Below, in pieces: positions 1 through 6,316 of a DNA stretch of 16,403 nt; position 1 is the stretch's first letter; each line of letters begins with the position of its first letter. A model generated the notes under the pieces. It had not been told where the DNA came from. It saw only the letters and a program-made list of their open reading frames with translations, and made no database searches. Source of the stretch: an uncultured Bacillus sp. (GTDB lineage Bacteria > Bacillota > Bacilli > Bacillales_B > DSM-18226); NCBI RefSeq assembly GCF_946478885.1, contig NZ_CAMLDX010000077.1:1-16403 (forward strand), read 5' to 3'. Position numbers and translations under genes: made by a program.

Positions 1-52
1 GCGCCGATGGTAGTTGGGGCTTTGCCCCTGTGAGAGTAGGACGCCGCCAGGC
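1..52 (+). rRNA. rrf: 5S ribosomal RNA, 3' end (partial)
   Basis: The first 52 bases match the 3' half of Bacillus-type 5S rRNA as I remember it: the GCGCCGATGGTAGT start, a GGGGC/GCCCC hairpin with a short TTT loop, then GTGAGAGTAGGACGCCGCCAGGC. The 5' half lies outside the window. It is followed by a strong terminator, so this is the end of an rRNA operon transcribed into the window. The 3' boundary is set by analogy with B. subtilis 5S and could be off by one or two bases. Confidence 0.93.
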
Positions 53-82
53 AAAAAAAGAGTAAGATAGTACCTAATATGG

Positions 83-134
83 TACCTGTAGTTAGGACAC
101 TTGAAAAAAAGTGTTTTATCTGCAGGTATTTTTT
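83..134 (+). terminator. Rho-independent terminator of the rRNA operon
   Basis: A 20-base left arm (83-102) pairs with a right arm (109-128) with one T-T mismatch and three G-T wobbles around a GAAAAA loop. Six T follow directly (129-134). It lies about 30 bases after the 5S end, the usual place for an rRNA operon terminator. Confidence 0.85.
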
Positions 135-482
135 ATATAAAAAAATTGATAAGGCTAATAAATACAAAAAAGGTATGTCCCAATGAAAAAAGTTATTAAT
201 AATTGTAAGTAATAGTTTTAATCTCTTTTGTCTCTGACACCACTAATTTTGTCTTCAAAACTACGTTCTCTAAGAGCATTCAATTGTAAATCTAGATTTT
301 GAACATCTATTGAAACACGAGCATATCCTACCTTCATTAATTTCTTCTCCTTGATTTTTAATTTTTCCGTTTCATCGTAACATAACTTAATGTTAGTAAT
401 AGTATCTGAATCTAGATTTATTGACAGAGTTTCTGGATAATATTTCTTCTTTAGCTAAAATAAAAAAATAATTCAAAAATAT
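135..482. other. AT-rich gap after the rRNA operon
   Basis: Apart from the resolvase remnant at 218-337, I see no coding frame here. The sequence TCTAGATTT occurs twice (near 291 and 412), once inside and once upstream of the remnant. This could be a trace of a resolution site but is too short to call. A TTGACA at 421 has no -10 box at a proper distance. Confidence 0.4.
218..337 (-). pseudogene. Serine resolvase/recombinase N-terminal remnant
   Basis: Read on the minus strand from ATG at 337, this 39-codon frame begins MKVGYARVS and continues through NLDLQLNALRE to DKISGVR before a TAA at 218. That is the start of a Tn3-type resolvase or DNA invertase: the GYARVS block with the nucleophilic serine at residue 9, the NLDLQ block, and the DKISG block. 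A good ribosome binding site (AAGGAGA, minus strand 352-346) precedes the ATG. The family is normally about 180-200 residues, so only the first fifth remains. Some residues also seem lost between ALRE and DKISG, where homologues usually carry a longer C-x-x-I-F-type segment. It cannot be catalytic because the rest of the fold and the DNA-binding domain are absent. It marks a former transposon or plasmid segment beside the rRNA operon. Confidence 0.8.
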
Positions 483-508
483 AACTTTTTTTCAGCTATT
501 ACGTCTAA
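483..508 (+). promoter_or_regulatory. ECF-type promoter of the sigma/anti-sigma operon
   Basis: The triplet AAC at 483-485 is followed by a T-rich 16-base spacer and then CGTCTAA at 502-508. This is the -35 AAC / N16 / -10 CGTC layout of Bacillus ECF sigma promoters (SigM/SigV/SigW class). Transcription would start near 511-514, which places the ribosome binding site at 527-534 in a short leader and supports the downstream TTG start at 542. It suggests that the sigma factor transcribes its own gene; this is inferred from motif and position only. Confidence 0.6.
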
Positions 509-541
509 GCATTGAATATTCAAGAAAAGGAGGGAAGAAAT

Positions 542-1078
542 TTGTCAGAGTACAAAAAAGAAGAAATTGCAGGTTGGTATGATCAACATAGTAAATCTGT
601 TTTAAGTTTTATTTTATTGATGGTTAAGGACTATCAACAAGCAGAAGATTTAACTCATGATACTTTTGTTAAAGCCTATTTATATTATGATTCTTTTAAA
701 CATTATTCTAGTGAAAAGACATGGCTATTTAGTATTGCTCATAATATAACAGTTGATTTTTTAAGGAAGAGAAAACCTTCTATGTTCTTTAAAGACATTT
801 TTTTTATGAAAAAAGATAGTCATCCATTGCCTGAAGAAGTTATTCGTTTAAAAGAAGACTCATATGAACTTTATAGTGCTTTAGGGAAACTAAAAGATAC
901 ATATAGAAGGGTAATAATTTTAAGAAAGATTAAAGATTTTTCCATTGAAGAGACAGCACAAATATTGAACTGGTCTGAGGGTAAGGTGAAATCAACTCTC
1001 TTTAGAGCAATTCCACTTTTAAAAAAACAATTATTAAAGGGGGGATATTTAAGTGAAAAAGCAATACGAAGATACTGA
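542..1078 (+). CDS. ECF (group 4) RNA polymerase sigma factor
   Basis: A 178-residue sigma-70 family protein of ECF size. Region 2 lies at about residues 10-78 and includes the AEDLTHDTFVKAY block (core binding) and the KTWLFSIAHNITVDFLRKRKP block (-10 recognition). A linker follows, then region 4 at about 115-168, with the RVIILRKIKDFSIEETAQIL helix-turn-helix segment and GKVKSTLFRAI (-35 recognition). The open frame reaches back to a TTG at 512, but the ribosome binding site AAGGAGGG (527-534) lies 7 bases before a second in-frame TTG at 542, and the predicted transcript starts near 512, so 542 is preferred. The 3' end overlaps the anti-sigma gene by 26 bases, so the two are translated together. 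Without a database I cannot say which named ECF group it belongs to. Confidence 0.9.
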   Translation: MSEYKKEEIAGWYDQHSKSVLSFILLMVKDYQQAEDLTHDTFVKAYLYYDSFKHYSSEKTWLFSIAHNITVDFLRKRKPSMFFKDIFFMKKDSHPLPEEVIRLKEDSYELYSALGKLKDTYRRVIILRKIKDFSIEETAQILNWSEGKVKSTLFRAIPLLKKQLLKGGYLSEKAIRRY

Positions 1079-2141
1079 AATCGATAATCATTTAAGAAAG
1101 TTAAATTCTGATTTTTTGTGGAAGAAAACAAAAAAACAAGAATTAAAAAACCAAATCTTGACTGATATTGAAAGATTAGAATACCAAGATAGATATAAGA
1201 TATCAAATGTATTAATTTATAATAAAAGGGTAAGTTGGATTAGAAAGTGGGTATATTTCGGTATTGCATCGACTATTTTATTTGGTTTATTTATTGGCGC
1301 AGCTTTTATTTCTCCAGCAATGGCAGGGGTGGCCTCTAAAATCCCATATTTAAGTAAAATACTTCATTCAGAACCTATAAATCAGACAATATGGAGGGAA
1401 TTAGAGAAAAAAGGCTATAATATAGTCGGATTAAGTGGAAATGCCAGTTATATTTCAATATCTATAAATGGGTCCGAACAATATTTTCAAGATGTTCACG
1501 ATGAAGTAGAGGATATCACTGCAAATATATTAAAAGAAAACGAATATGATGGGTACAAAATAGAAGTAAAAAGACAGATTGAACGAGCGTCAAATACAAT
1601 GATTTCAGAACGTGACCAGACAATCGAAAAAGCGGTGGAAGAAAGTTATGACCGTTTGATTGGATTACAGTATAATGTACTTTCTCATGGGTATTCTTAT
1701 CCTTCTCCTAACTCAGGTAAAGTGATCATCCACATTGATATTCCTACAACTGAAAAAAGGGTAGAGGAAATAAAGAAAATTCTCAATGAAAGCCTAAAAA
1801 CGAAAAATATTGATTCATATTCTATTAAGATCAATAGAATAGACCTTGCTCAAAAAGAAAAGGAAGCCAAGTGGAATGAAATATTCCCTGCAATTATTGA
1901 AGGATTAACAGCAAAAAAGGAATATAAAGTAACTGGATTTGCTTATTCTTTTCACCCAGCACCACTTCAAATTATTATAAAAACATCAATAAAGACCTCT
2001 GATAAAGATGCAGATGAAAAGGTTCGTATAATAGAAGAAACAATCAATGAATTTCTAAGTTCTGAGGAGATTCAAAGCAAGATTGGTGAAGAGCCTTATA
2101 AAATTATTATTAGGGGTAAAGATAAACAAAAAATAAATTAA
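1053..2141 (+). CDS. Membrane anti-sigma factor, possible DUF4030-type ectodomain
   Basis: A 362-residue single-pass membrane protein that starts with GTG inside the sigma gene after the AAAGGGGG site at 1037-1044. Residues 1-65 are charged and cytoplasmic (a likely sigma-binding segment). Residues 66-88 form one hydrophobic helix, and the remaining 270 residues would lie outside the membrane. The outer part holds three similar helix-strand-helix-strand units ending in YKIEVKR (about 168-174), YSIKINR (256-262) and YKIIIRG (349-355). The order sigma then anti-sigma with a 26-base overlap is typical for ECF pairs. No zinc-binding HxxxCxxC motif is visible, so this is not a ZAS-type anti-sigma. 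The DUF4030 label is from memory and tentative. The signal it senses is unknown; regulated proteolysis near the membrane helix would be the usual release route. Confidence 0.78.
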   Translation: MKKQYEDTEIDNHLRKLNSDFLWKKTKKQELKNQILTDIERLEYQDRYKISNVLIYNKRVSWIRKWVYFGIASTILFGLFIGAAFISPAMAGVASKIPYLSKILHSEPINQTIWRELEKKGYNIVGLSGNASYISISINGSEQYFQDVHDEVEDITANILKENEYDGYKIEVKRQIERASNTMISERDQTIEKAVEESYDRLIGLQYNVLSHGYSYPSPNSGKVIIHIDIPTTEKRVEEIKKILNESLKTKNIDSYSIKINRIDLAQKEKEAKWNEIFPAIIEGLTAKKEYKVTGFAYSFHPAPLQIIIKTSIKTSDKDADEKVRIIEETINEFLSSEEIQSKIGEEPYKIIIRGKDKQKIN

Positions 2142-2474
2142 GATGTGTTATGCTTGCGTAGGTAATGATACCTTCTATAAAGGGTAGCAGCAGAATTATG
2201 TGGATTTATAACGATAAAACGGGAAGCTTTGTATCAGTAGAGTTTTAATCTATTGAAACTTAATCGATTTCATATGAGACCAGACTTTTGGATGTTTCAA
2301 ATGATTTATCTCAAAAAGTCTTATCGTTGTGAAATCTTTCATTATTAATGTCACAAACTGCAGTGTTGTAAAACTGTACTTTTGGGACGGGAACTCCCAA
2401 ATTAATTTTTATAAGGAGACCAAACCAGCTAATATGGAATGTTGCTGAGGGGGTTTTTAACAGAGTTAAAAAAG
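2142..2474. other. Intergenic stretch with one hairpin
   Basis: I see no convincing gene here. Short open frames on both strands lack ribosome binding sites and recognisable motifs. The one structured element is TTTGGGA (2381-2387) / TCCCAAA (2395-2401) with a 7-base loop, followed by TTAATTTTT. This could be a weak terminator or the remains of one. Confidence 0.4.
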
Positions 2475-2518
2475 TATAATCCTCACGTAACAAAGGAAGA
2501 AGAGAAATGAGAATATGA
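2475..2518 (+). promoter_or_regulatory. Candidate -10 box and leader of the nuclease gene
   Basis: A perfect TATAAT stands at 2475-2480, with a start expected near 2487. The -35 region (around 2452-2458, GGTTTTT) is poor. The leader has AAAGGAAG at 2492-2499 placed for an ATG at 2507, which opens a three-codon frame (ATG AGA ATA TGA). The stop of this frame overlaps the nuclease start as ATGA (2515-2518). Confidence 0.4.
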
Positions 2519-3249
2519 AGATACTTCGTACGTTAATAGTAGTATTATCTTTAAGCTTAGTGGCGGCATGTAGTGATGAAGACATTCAAACACTTAGTGA
2601 CATAGTTGATATTATTGCTACAGAGCAAGCAGAGATACCATCCGTTGCGGTAGAAAATAAAGAGTTATCGAGTTTAGAATTTAATGGGAAAGATCAGGTT
2701 GTGGCTATTAATGATAATCGTTCAACTTTTTTAGCCAGTGAATTAAGTTTAGAAAAAGGTAGCTGGCAAACATTCTCTAATCTAGATCCATTGAATAGAG
2801 TTGGAGTAGCCAATGCAATGCTATCAAAAGAGTTGATGCCTAATAAGGAGCGTGAACCGCTGTATGTAAACCCAACCGGCTGGAAAAATAAAAAGATAAC
2901 AGTCGATGGGAAAACAGAATGGTTATATAATCGCTGTCATCTTATTGGCTACCAACTAACAGGAGAAAATAATAATCTGAAAAATCTAATGACTTGTACT
3001 AATAGTTTGAATAATCCTGGAATGTTAGTCTATGAAAATGAGATAGTTGATTATATAAAAGAAACGAATCATCATGTACGTTATCAGGTTGAACCGGTAT
3101 TTAGGGAGAATGAATTGGTAGCCAGAGGTGTGCATATGCAGGCGAAAAGTATAGAGGATGATAAATTGGAATTTAATGTCTACATTTTTAATGTTCAGTC
3201 AGGAGTGAGGATCAATTACACTGATGGCTCATCTAGACTAAGTGACTAA
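2515..3249 (+). CDS. DNA/RNA non-specific endonuclease, predicted lipoprotein
   Basis: A 244-residue exported nuclease of the Endonuclease_NS_2 (NucA/EndA-related, beta-beta-alpha metal) type. Residues 1-18 form a signal peptide and LVAAC ends in a lipobox cysteine (C19), so the mature protein should be tethered to the outer face of the membrane. The catalytic block is WLYNRCHLIGYQLTGENNN, with H142 as the expected general base. It is followed by NLKNLMTCTNSLNNPGM and the metal-site-like YENEIVDYI segment, with a conserved-looking end (VEPVFRENELVARGVHMQAKS). Known members degrade DNA or RNA for nutrients or during DNA uptake; which role applies here cannot be told. It stands alone, with no competence genes beside it. 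The ATG at 2515 is the first start that puts the signal peptide in frame. Confidence 0.88.
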   Translation: MKILRTLIVVLSLSLVAACSDEDIQTLSDIVDIIATEQAEIPSVAVENKELSSLEFNGKDQVVAINDNRSTFLASELSLEKGSWQTFSNLDPLNRVGVANAMLSKELMPNKEREPLYVNPTGWKNKKITVDGKTEWLYNRCHLIGYQLTGENNNLKNLMTCTNSLNNPGMLVYENEIVDYIKETNHHVRYQVEPVFRENELVARGVHMQAKSIEDDKLEFNVYIFNVQSGVRINYTDGSSRLSD

Positions 3250-3543
3250 CGGAATTTCTGTATTCTTTATATGTCTTATTATTTTCATCTCGTTCGATTC
3301 AGTTTTTCCATCATTACGTTTTGTTACAACACTCTTATCTACATTATTGGTAATATTCTTATATGAAGCTGCATTTGTCTGACTTTTAATCATATAGTCA
3401 ACAGTGAAATCCGCTTTGGAGATATTACTTTTATAGGTAAAAGAATCTTTAACAGTCTTAAAGTGATCAATGGTATTGAGCATTCGATCAGACAGTGCGG
3501 AAAAAGTAGTGTAAATAAGTTTGAAATCAATCCTCCTTGGCAA
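3238..3543 (-). pseudogene. Unrecognised broken gene (minus strand)
   Basis: A 101-codon minus-strand frame in AT-rich DNA where the plus strand has no gene, so it is not a shadow. Its product is hydrophilic and rich in K, N, S and T (for example LSDRMLNTIDHFKTVKDSFTYKS). No ribosome binding site fits the TTG at 3543 or the ATG at 3483, and no signal peptide or membrane helix is visible. Its readable part begins exactly where the hairpin in front of the transposase remnant starts, as if an insertion removed the 5' end. The 3' end overlaps the last 12 bases of the nuclease gene tail to tail. The segment vaguely recalls exported LolA-like lipoproteins of Bacillus, but I do not recognise the family. 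It could also be chance. Confidence 0.3.
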
Positions 3544-3577
3544 GAATTAGGATAAATAATTTTTGCTAAGGAGGATT
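3529..3577 (+). promoter_or_regulatory. Hairpin that sequesters the transposase ribosome binding site
   Basis: A left arm at 3529-3543 (AATCCTCCTTGGCAA) pairs with a right arm at 3563-3577 over 15 positions with one G-T wobble, around a 19-base AT-rich loop. The right arm contains AAGGAGG, the only ribosome binding site in front of the transposase frame, so in RNA reading through from upstream the site would be paired. The right arm runs into TTTTT (3576-3580), so it could instead act as a terminator. Confidence 0.55.
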
Positions 3578-3581
3578 TTTC

Positions 3582-4112
3582 GACACGAAATTACCAAAGG
3601 AATGAATCAAAGAAATTGTAAAGGGAGAAAAATTCACCAGTACCAATCAAATCATGGAAACGATTAAAGAAATGTTTTCTGATATTTTGGAGGAAGTACT
3701 CCAATGTGAAATTGAAGAGCAACTGGGTTATGAGAAACATCAGCGCCGAAGCGATGAACCAGGCAATTATAGAAATGGCTCCATAAAACGGAAATTAAAA
3801 ACACAATTCGGCGAAGTGGAAGTAAATGTGCCTCGGGACAGAAAGGGTTTGTATGAGCCACAAATATTGAATAAATATCAGAGGAATGTGGATGGATTGG
3901 AAGAAAAAATCCTGTCTCTGTACGCCCACGGTATGTCCACTAGAGATATCCAGGAACAAGTTAAAGATCTCTATCATATTGAGATTTCCTCTGAGTTAGT
4001 GAGTAAGATTAGCGAGAAAATTATGCTACAAGTGAATGAGAACCCTTTTGACTTTGGGCGATCCGCTATAGGAGACCCCTTAAAAAGGGATTTAAAGGAA
4101 GACAAACACTAA
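3582..4112 (+). pseudogene. IS256-family transposase, 5' remnant
   Basis: The frame encodes the N-terminal third of an IS256-type (mutator) transposase: METIKEMFSDILEEVLQ, then the LGYEKHQRR and NYRNGSIKRKLKTQFGEVE blocks, VPRDRKGLYEPQIL, KILSLYAHGMSTRDIQEQV and ISSELVSKISEKI. Full-length members have about 390-400 residues with three catalytic acidic residues (DDE); none of these remains, because similarity stops near VNE at about position 4040. A 24-residue tail of other origin then leads to a stop at 4110-4112. The longest clean frame starts at ATG 3654. Upstream, codons 3582-3653 still read like family sequence (TKLPKE, stop, IKEIVKGEKFTSTNQI), interrupted by a TGA at 3603, and no start codon remains at the proper distance from the ribosome binding site. 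It is therefore broken at both ends. Confidence 0.85.
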
Positions 4113-4383
4113 TCTTATATTATTGGTGTTATTTGGTGGAAATTCAACTTTTTCTTGACTAAATTTCATTTACTATAGATGATTGATGGGCTTTTGTATA
4201 TAGTGATTAGTAGAAATTAATTTGTTTTATTAATAAAAGGCAGAAAATTATCTTCAAAAAAATAGATAAGCTTTACGATAAATATCTCCATTTCAAACCT
4301 TCATCTAATAAACTACTCATTTTTCTGGCAGCTTATATAAATAAAGTGCGATATTTAATAATCATCTAGGAGGAATTATTTAT
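4113..4383. other. Upstream region of the sigma-54 activator gene
   Basis: There is no gene in this AT-rich gap. A TTGACT at 4155 is followed by only a weak -10 candidate (GATGAT at 4178 with 17-base spacing, or TATAGA at 4174 with 13), so the promoter of the activator gene is probably here but is not resolved. A clear AGGAGG stands at 4368-4373, ten bases before the ATG. Confidence 0.4.
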
Positions 4384-5775
4384 ATGTCACGAATAAGTAA
4401 TCATGTACTAGAAGCCATTTCTACTGTTGGACTTCAAATAGATTTTCCCCAAACATTATTCGTTACTGACTGTGAAGGAAATATTCTTCTTTCTAATACC
4501 TTTTCGGCATTTAGTATGGGGATGACTTTAGAAGAAGTACAATCGTCTAATGTTGCAGATTTAGTGAGGAACAATGTGTATAATGTTTCAACTACACTGG
4601 AAGCAATCAAGCAAAAGAAGACGATAACAGGAATGATTCGGACAAGGATGGGATTCAATGTTCTCTCTACAAGTACCCCGCTATTAAATGAAAATGGAGA
4701 AGTCTATCTGGTTGTTACATCTTCTGACCCTGAGTTAATCGAAGATAAAGAAATGAAAGCGCTTTATGATAAGAATGATCCGAAAAATGCGGACTGGTCG
4801 CCTGAACGTGAAGAGGAATATGGAATCATTGCCGATAGTAAAGCGATGCGGAATATTCTGAAGGTATGCAATCAAATTGCGCCAACCGATTGTAAGGTTC
4901 TCCTTTATGGCGAGTCGGGAACAGGAAAAGAAGTGCTATCCAATTATATTCACAAAAAGAGTAAACGCGCAGAGGAGGCTTTTATCTCGGTAAACTGTGC
5001 TGCCATACCTGAGAATCTATTTGAATCTGAATTATTTGGCTATGAAAAAGGCGCCTTTACCGGAGCAGTTCAGATGAAAAAAGGTTTGATCGAGCTGGCT
5101 GATAACGGAACGCTTTTTTTAGATGAGATATCCGAAACGCCTCTCGATATGCAGGCGAAATTATTAAGAGTGCTGGAAACCCGGGAGGTTCGGAGAGTAG
5201 GAGGCACTGAAAATTTCCAAGTGAATTTTCGTCTCATAGCTGCGACTAATAAAAACCTGCTGGAACTGGTCAAAGAGGGGAAATTCCGTGAAGATTTGTA
5301 TTATCGGCTGAATGTGATCCAAATACAAATTCTCCCTTTAAGAAAGCGTAAAAAAGACATCATCAAGTTAGCATATAAATATCTGAAGGATTTCAATCAA
5401 ATGTATCAAAAGGATTTTAAATTGCGCGCCTGCCATTTTCAATATTTGTTAAACTATGATTGGCCGGGAAATACAAGAGAACTGAGAAATTATATTGAAC
5501 GAATTGTCGTTGTGAGTGAGGGAGGGTTGGACAGTAGTTATATTAATGAAGACGAGCGGCCACTCATCGATATTGATACTATGATTGACATCAATCCTGA
5601 CCGTATCCCTACCCTAAAGGAAGTTTTACGTGAAGTAGAAGAGAAGTATATTAAAAGGGTTTTATTGGAATGTGAGGGTAAAAAAGAAAAAGCAGCTGAA
5701 AAACTGGGAATCTACCGGACTGTATTATATCGAAAGTTAAAAAGCTTTGAGGAGGATCATCAGAAAATACACTAG
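4384..5775 (+). CDS. Sigma-54-dependent activator (PAS-AAA+-Fis)
   Basis: A 463-residue bacterial enhancer-binding protein. An N-terminal PAS-like sensor spans about residues 10-115 (TLFVTDCEGNILLSNTFSA, then STPLLNENGEVYLVVTSSD). The AAA+ core spans about 150-375: Walker A GESGTGKE at 176-183, the sigma-54-contacting GAFTGA loop at 223-228, Walker B GTLFLDEI, the sensor segment RLIAATNKNL, and FREDLYYRLNV. The WPGNTRELRNYIER block follows, and a Fis-type helix-turn-helix ends the protein (about 415-457; KKEKAAEKLGIYRTVLYRKL). There is no phospho-receiver domain, so a ligand bound by PAS is the likely input, as in AcoR- or RocR-type activators. It ends at its own terminator 541 bases before a sigma-54 promoter, which makes the operon at 6317 its obvious target. 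All motifs needed for ATP hydrolysis and sigma-54 contact look intact. Confidence 0.93.
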   Translation: MSRISNHVLEAISTVGLQIDFPQTLFVTDCEGNILLSNTFSAFSMGMTLEEVQSSNVADLVRNNVYNVSTTLEAIKQKKTITGMIRTRMGFNVLSTSTPLLNENGEVYLVVTSSDPELIEDKEMKALYDKNDPKNADWSPEREEEYGIIADSKAMRNILKVCNQIAPTDCKVLLYGESGTGKEVLSNYIHKKSKRAEEAFISVNCAAIPENLFESELFGYEKGAFTGAVQMKKGLIELADNGTLFLDEISETPLDMQAKLLRVLETREVRRVGGTENFQVNFRLIAATNKNLLELVKEGKFREDLYYRLNVIQIQILPLRKRKKDIIKLAYKYLKDFNQMYQKDFKLRACHFQYLLNYDWPGNTRELRNYIERIVVVSEGGLDSSYINEDERPLIDIDTMIDINPDRIPTLKEVLREVEEKYIKRVLLECEGKKEKAAEKLGIYRTVLYRKLKSFEEDHQKIH

Positions 5776-5785
5776 GAAGTCACTC

Positions 5786-5819
5786 AACTCCGTTATCTGT
5801 TACAGATAACGGAGTTTTT
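5786..5819 (+). terminator. Rho-independent terminator after the activator gene
   Basis: A perfect inverted repeat, AACTCCGTTATCT (5786-5798) and AGATAACGGAGTT (5804-5816), encloses a 5-base loop and runs into a T tract (5815-5819), ten bases after the stop codon. It separates the activator transcript from the operon downstream. Confidence 0.92.
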
Positions 5820-5931
5820 CTTTGTCTGCATCCGGTGCTTCAAAACTTGTTTCATAAAAACAGCTATTTAAACTTTCCGCTTCAGCCAAGATAATATCCC
5901 CAATTCCAATTAAGGTGTTAGGCAATTAGTA

Positions 5932-5951
5932 ATGTACCATTTTAGGTACAT
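5932..5951 (+). promoter_or_regulatory. Palindrome 1: probable activator binding site (UAS)
   Basis: The arms ATGTACC (5932-5938) and GGTACAT (5945-5951) enclose the 6-base spacer ATTTTA. The same arms and spacer length recur at 5975. It lies about 266 bp before the predicted transcription start, a normal enhancer distance for a sigma-54 activator. Assignment to the protein encoded at 4384 is inferred from neighbourhood. Confidence 0.72.
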
Positions 5952-5974
5952 TGCAAAATTGTATGAATAAGAAA

Positions 5975-5994
5975 ATGTACCAAAAAAGGTACAT
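5975..5994 (+). promoter_or_regulatory. Palindrome 2: probable activator binding site (UAS)
   Basis: The arms ATGTACC (5975-5981) and GGTACAT (5988-5994) enclose AAAAAA. The centre lies 43 bp from that of palindrome 1, close to four helical turns, so dimers on both would sit on the same face of the DNA, as expected for cooperative activator assembly. The centre is about 223 bp before the predicted start. Confidence 0.72.
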
Positions 5995-6181
5995 CCGCAT
6001 AATAAAACGATAGAAGTCAGGCTGATCACAAATGGGGGATTGGCTCTTTGGATCTGCCATTTTACTTAGCAAGCAAAAGAACTCTAAATGGGCTTTCATA
6101 GGACATCGTTCAGCAGAATGATTAAAGATTGGTTTGCTCATATATGAACAAATTATGAAGAGATACCAATTTCCTACGATT
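5995..6181. other. Spacer between enhancer sites and promoter
   Basis: About 190 bases lie between the palindromes and the -24 box. A 29-codon frame starting at ATG 6032 (MGDWLFGSA...) has no ribosome binding site or recognisable similarity, and I do not call it a gene. The length suits DNA looping between activator and sigma-54 polymerase. Confidence 0.4.
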
Positions 6182-6197
6182 TGGCATAGTGCTTGCA
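6182..6197 (+). promoter_or_regulatory. Sigma-54 (SigL) -24/-12 promoter
   Basis: TGGCATAGTGCTTGCA matches the sigma-54 consensus TGGCAC-N5-TTGCA, with GG at 6183-6184 and GC at 6195-6196 at exactly the required spacing. Transcription should begin near 6208, giving a leader of about 110 bases before the CoA-transferase start. It lies downstream of two palindromes and a sigma-54 activator gene. Confidence 0.92.
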
Positions 6198-6316
6198 TTA
6201 TTAAATAGTAAAAAGCTCACAGGGGTGCATTCCTCAAAGAGTTTGCATTTCAGCATGGTGAAGTTTGACGATACACGAAGTTCTCAAAAAATGATGAGGA
6301 AAGAGGTAAAAGAAAT

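Noticed and set aside
70..85. GTACC-TAATAT-GGTAC, the same core and spacing as the two palindromes before the sigma-54 promoter
   Set aside because: It overlaps the left arm of the rRNA operon terminator, lacks the outer AT/AT bases of the other two, and lies more than 4 kb from any sigma-54 promoter seen here. Chance is the simpler explanation.
421..443. TTGACA with TAATAT downstream as a housekeeping promoter for the sigma gene
   Set aside because: The spacing is only 11 bases, and no better -10 box lies at 16-18 bases.
871..1206. 111-codon minus-strand frame across the sigma/anti-sigma junction
   Set aside because: It is antisense to both real genes, with hydrophobic low-complexity content and no ribosome binding site.
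5800..5925. Minus-strand frame of about 40 codons with a protein-like reading (LIGIGDIILAEAESLNS and on) that ends inside the terminator
   Set aside because: It has no start signal and I do not recognise the product. It may be the tail of a lost convergent gene, but the evidence is too thin.
5926..6198. 90-codon minus-strand frame
   Set aside because: It covers both palindromes and the -24/-12 box, has no ribosome binding site, and shows no recognisable protein features.
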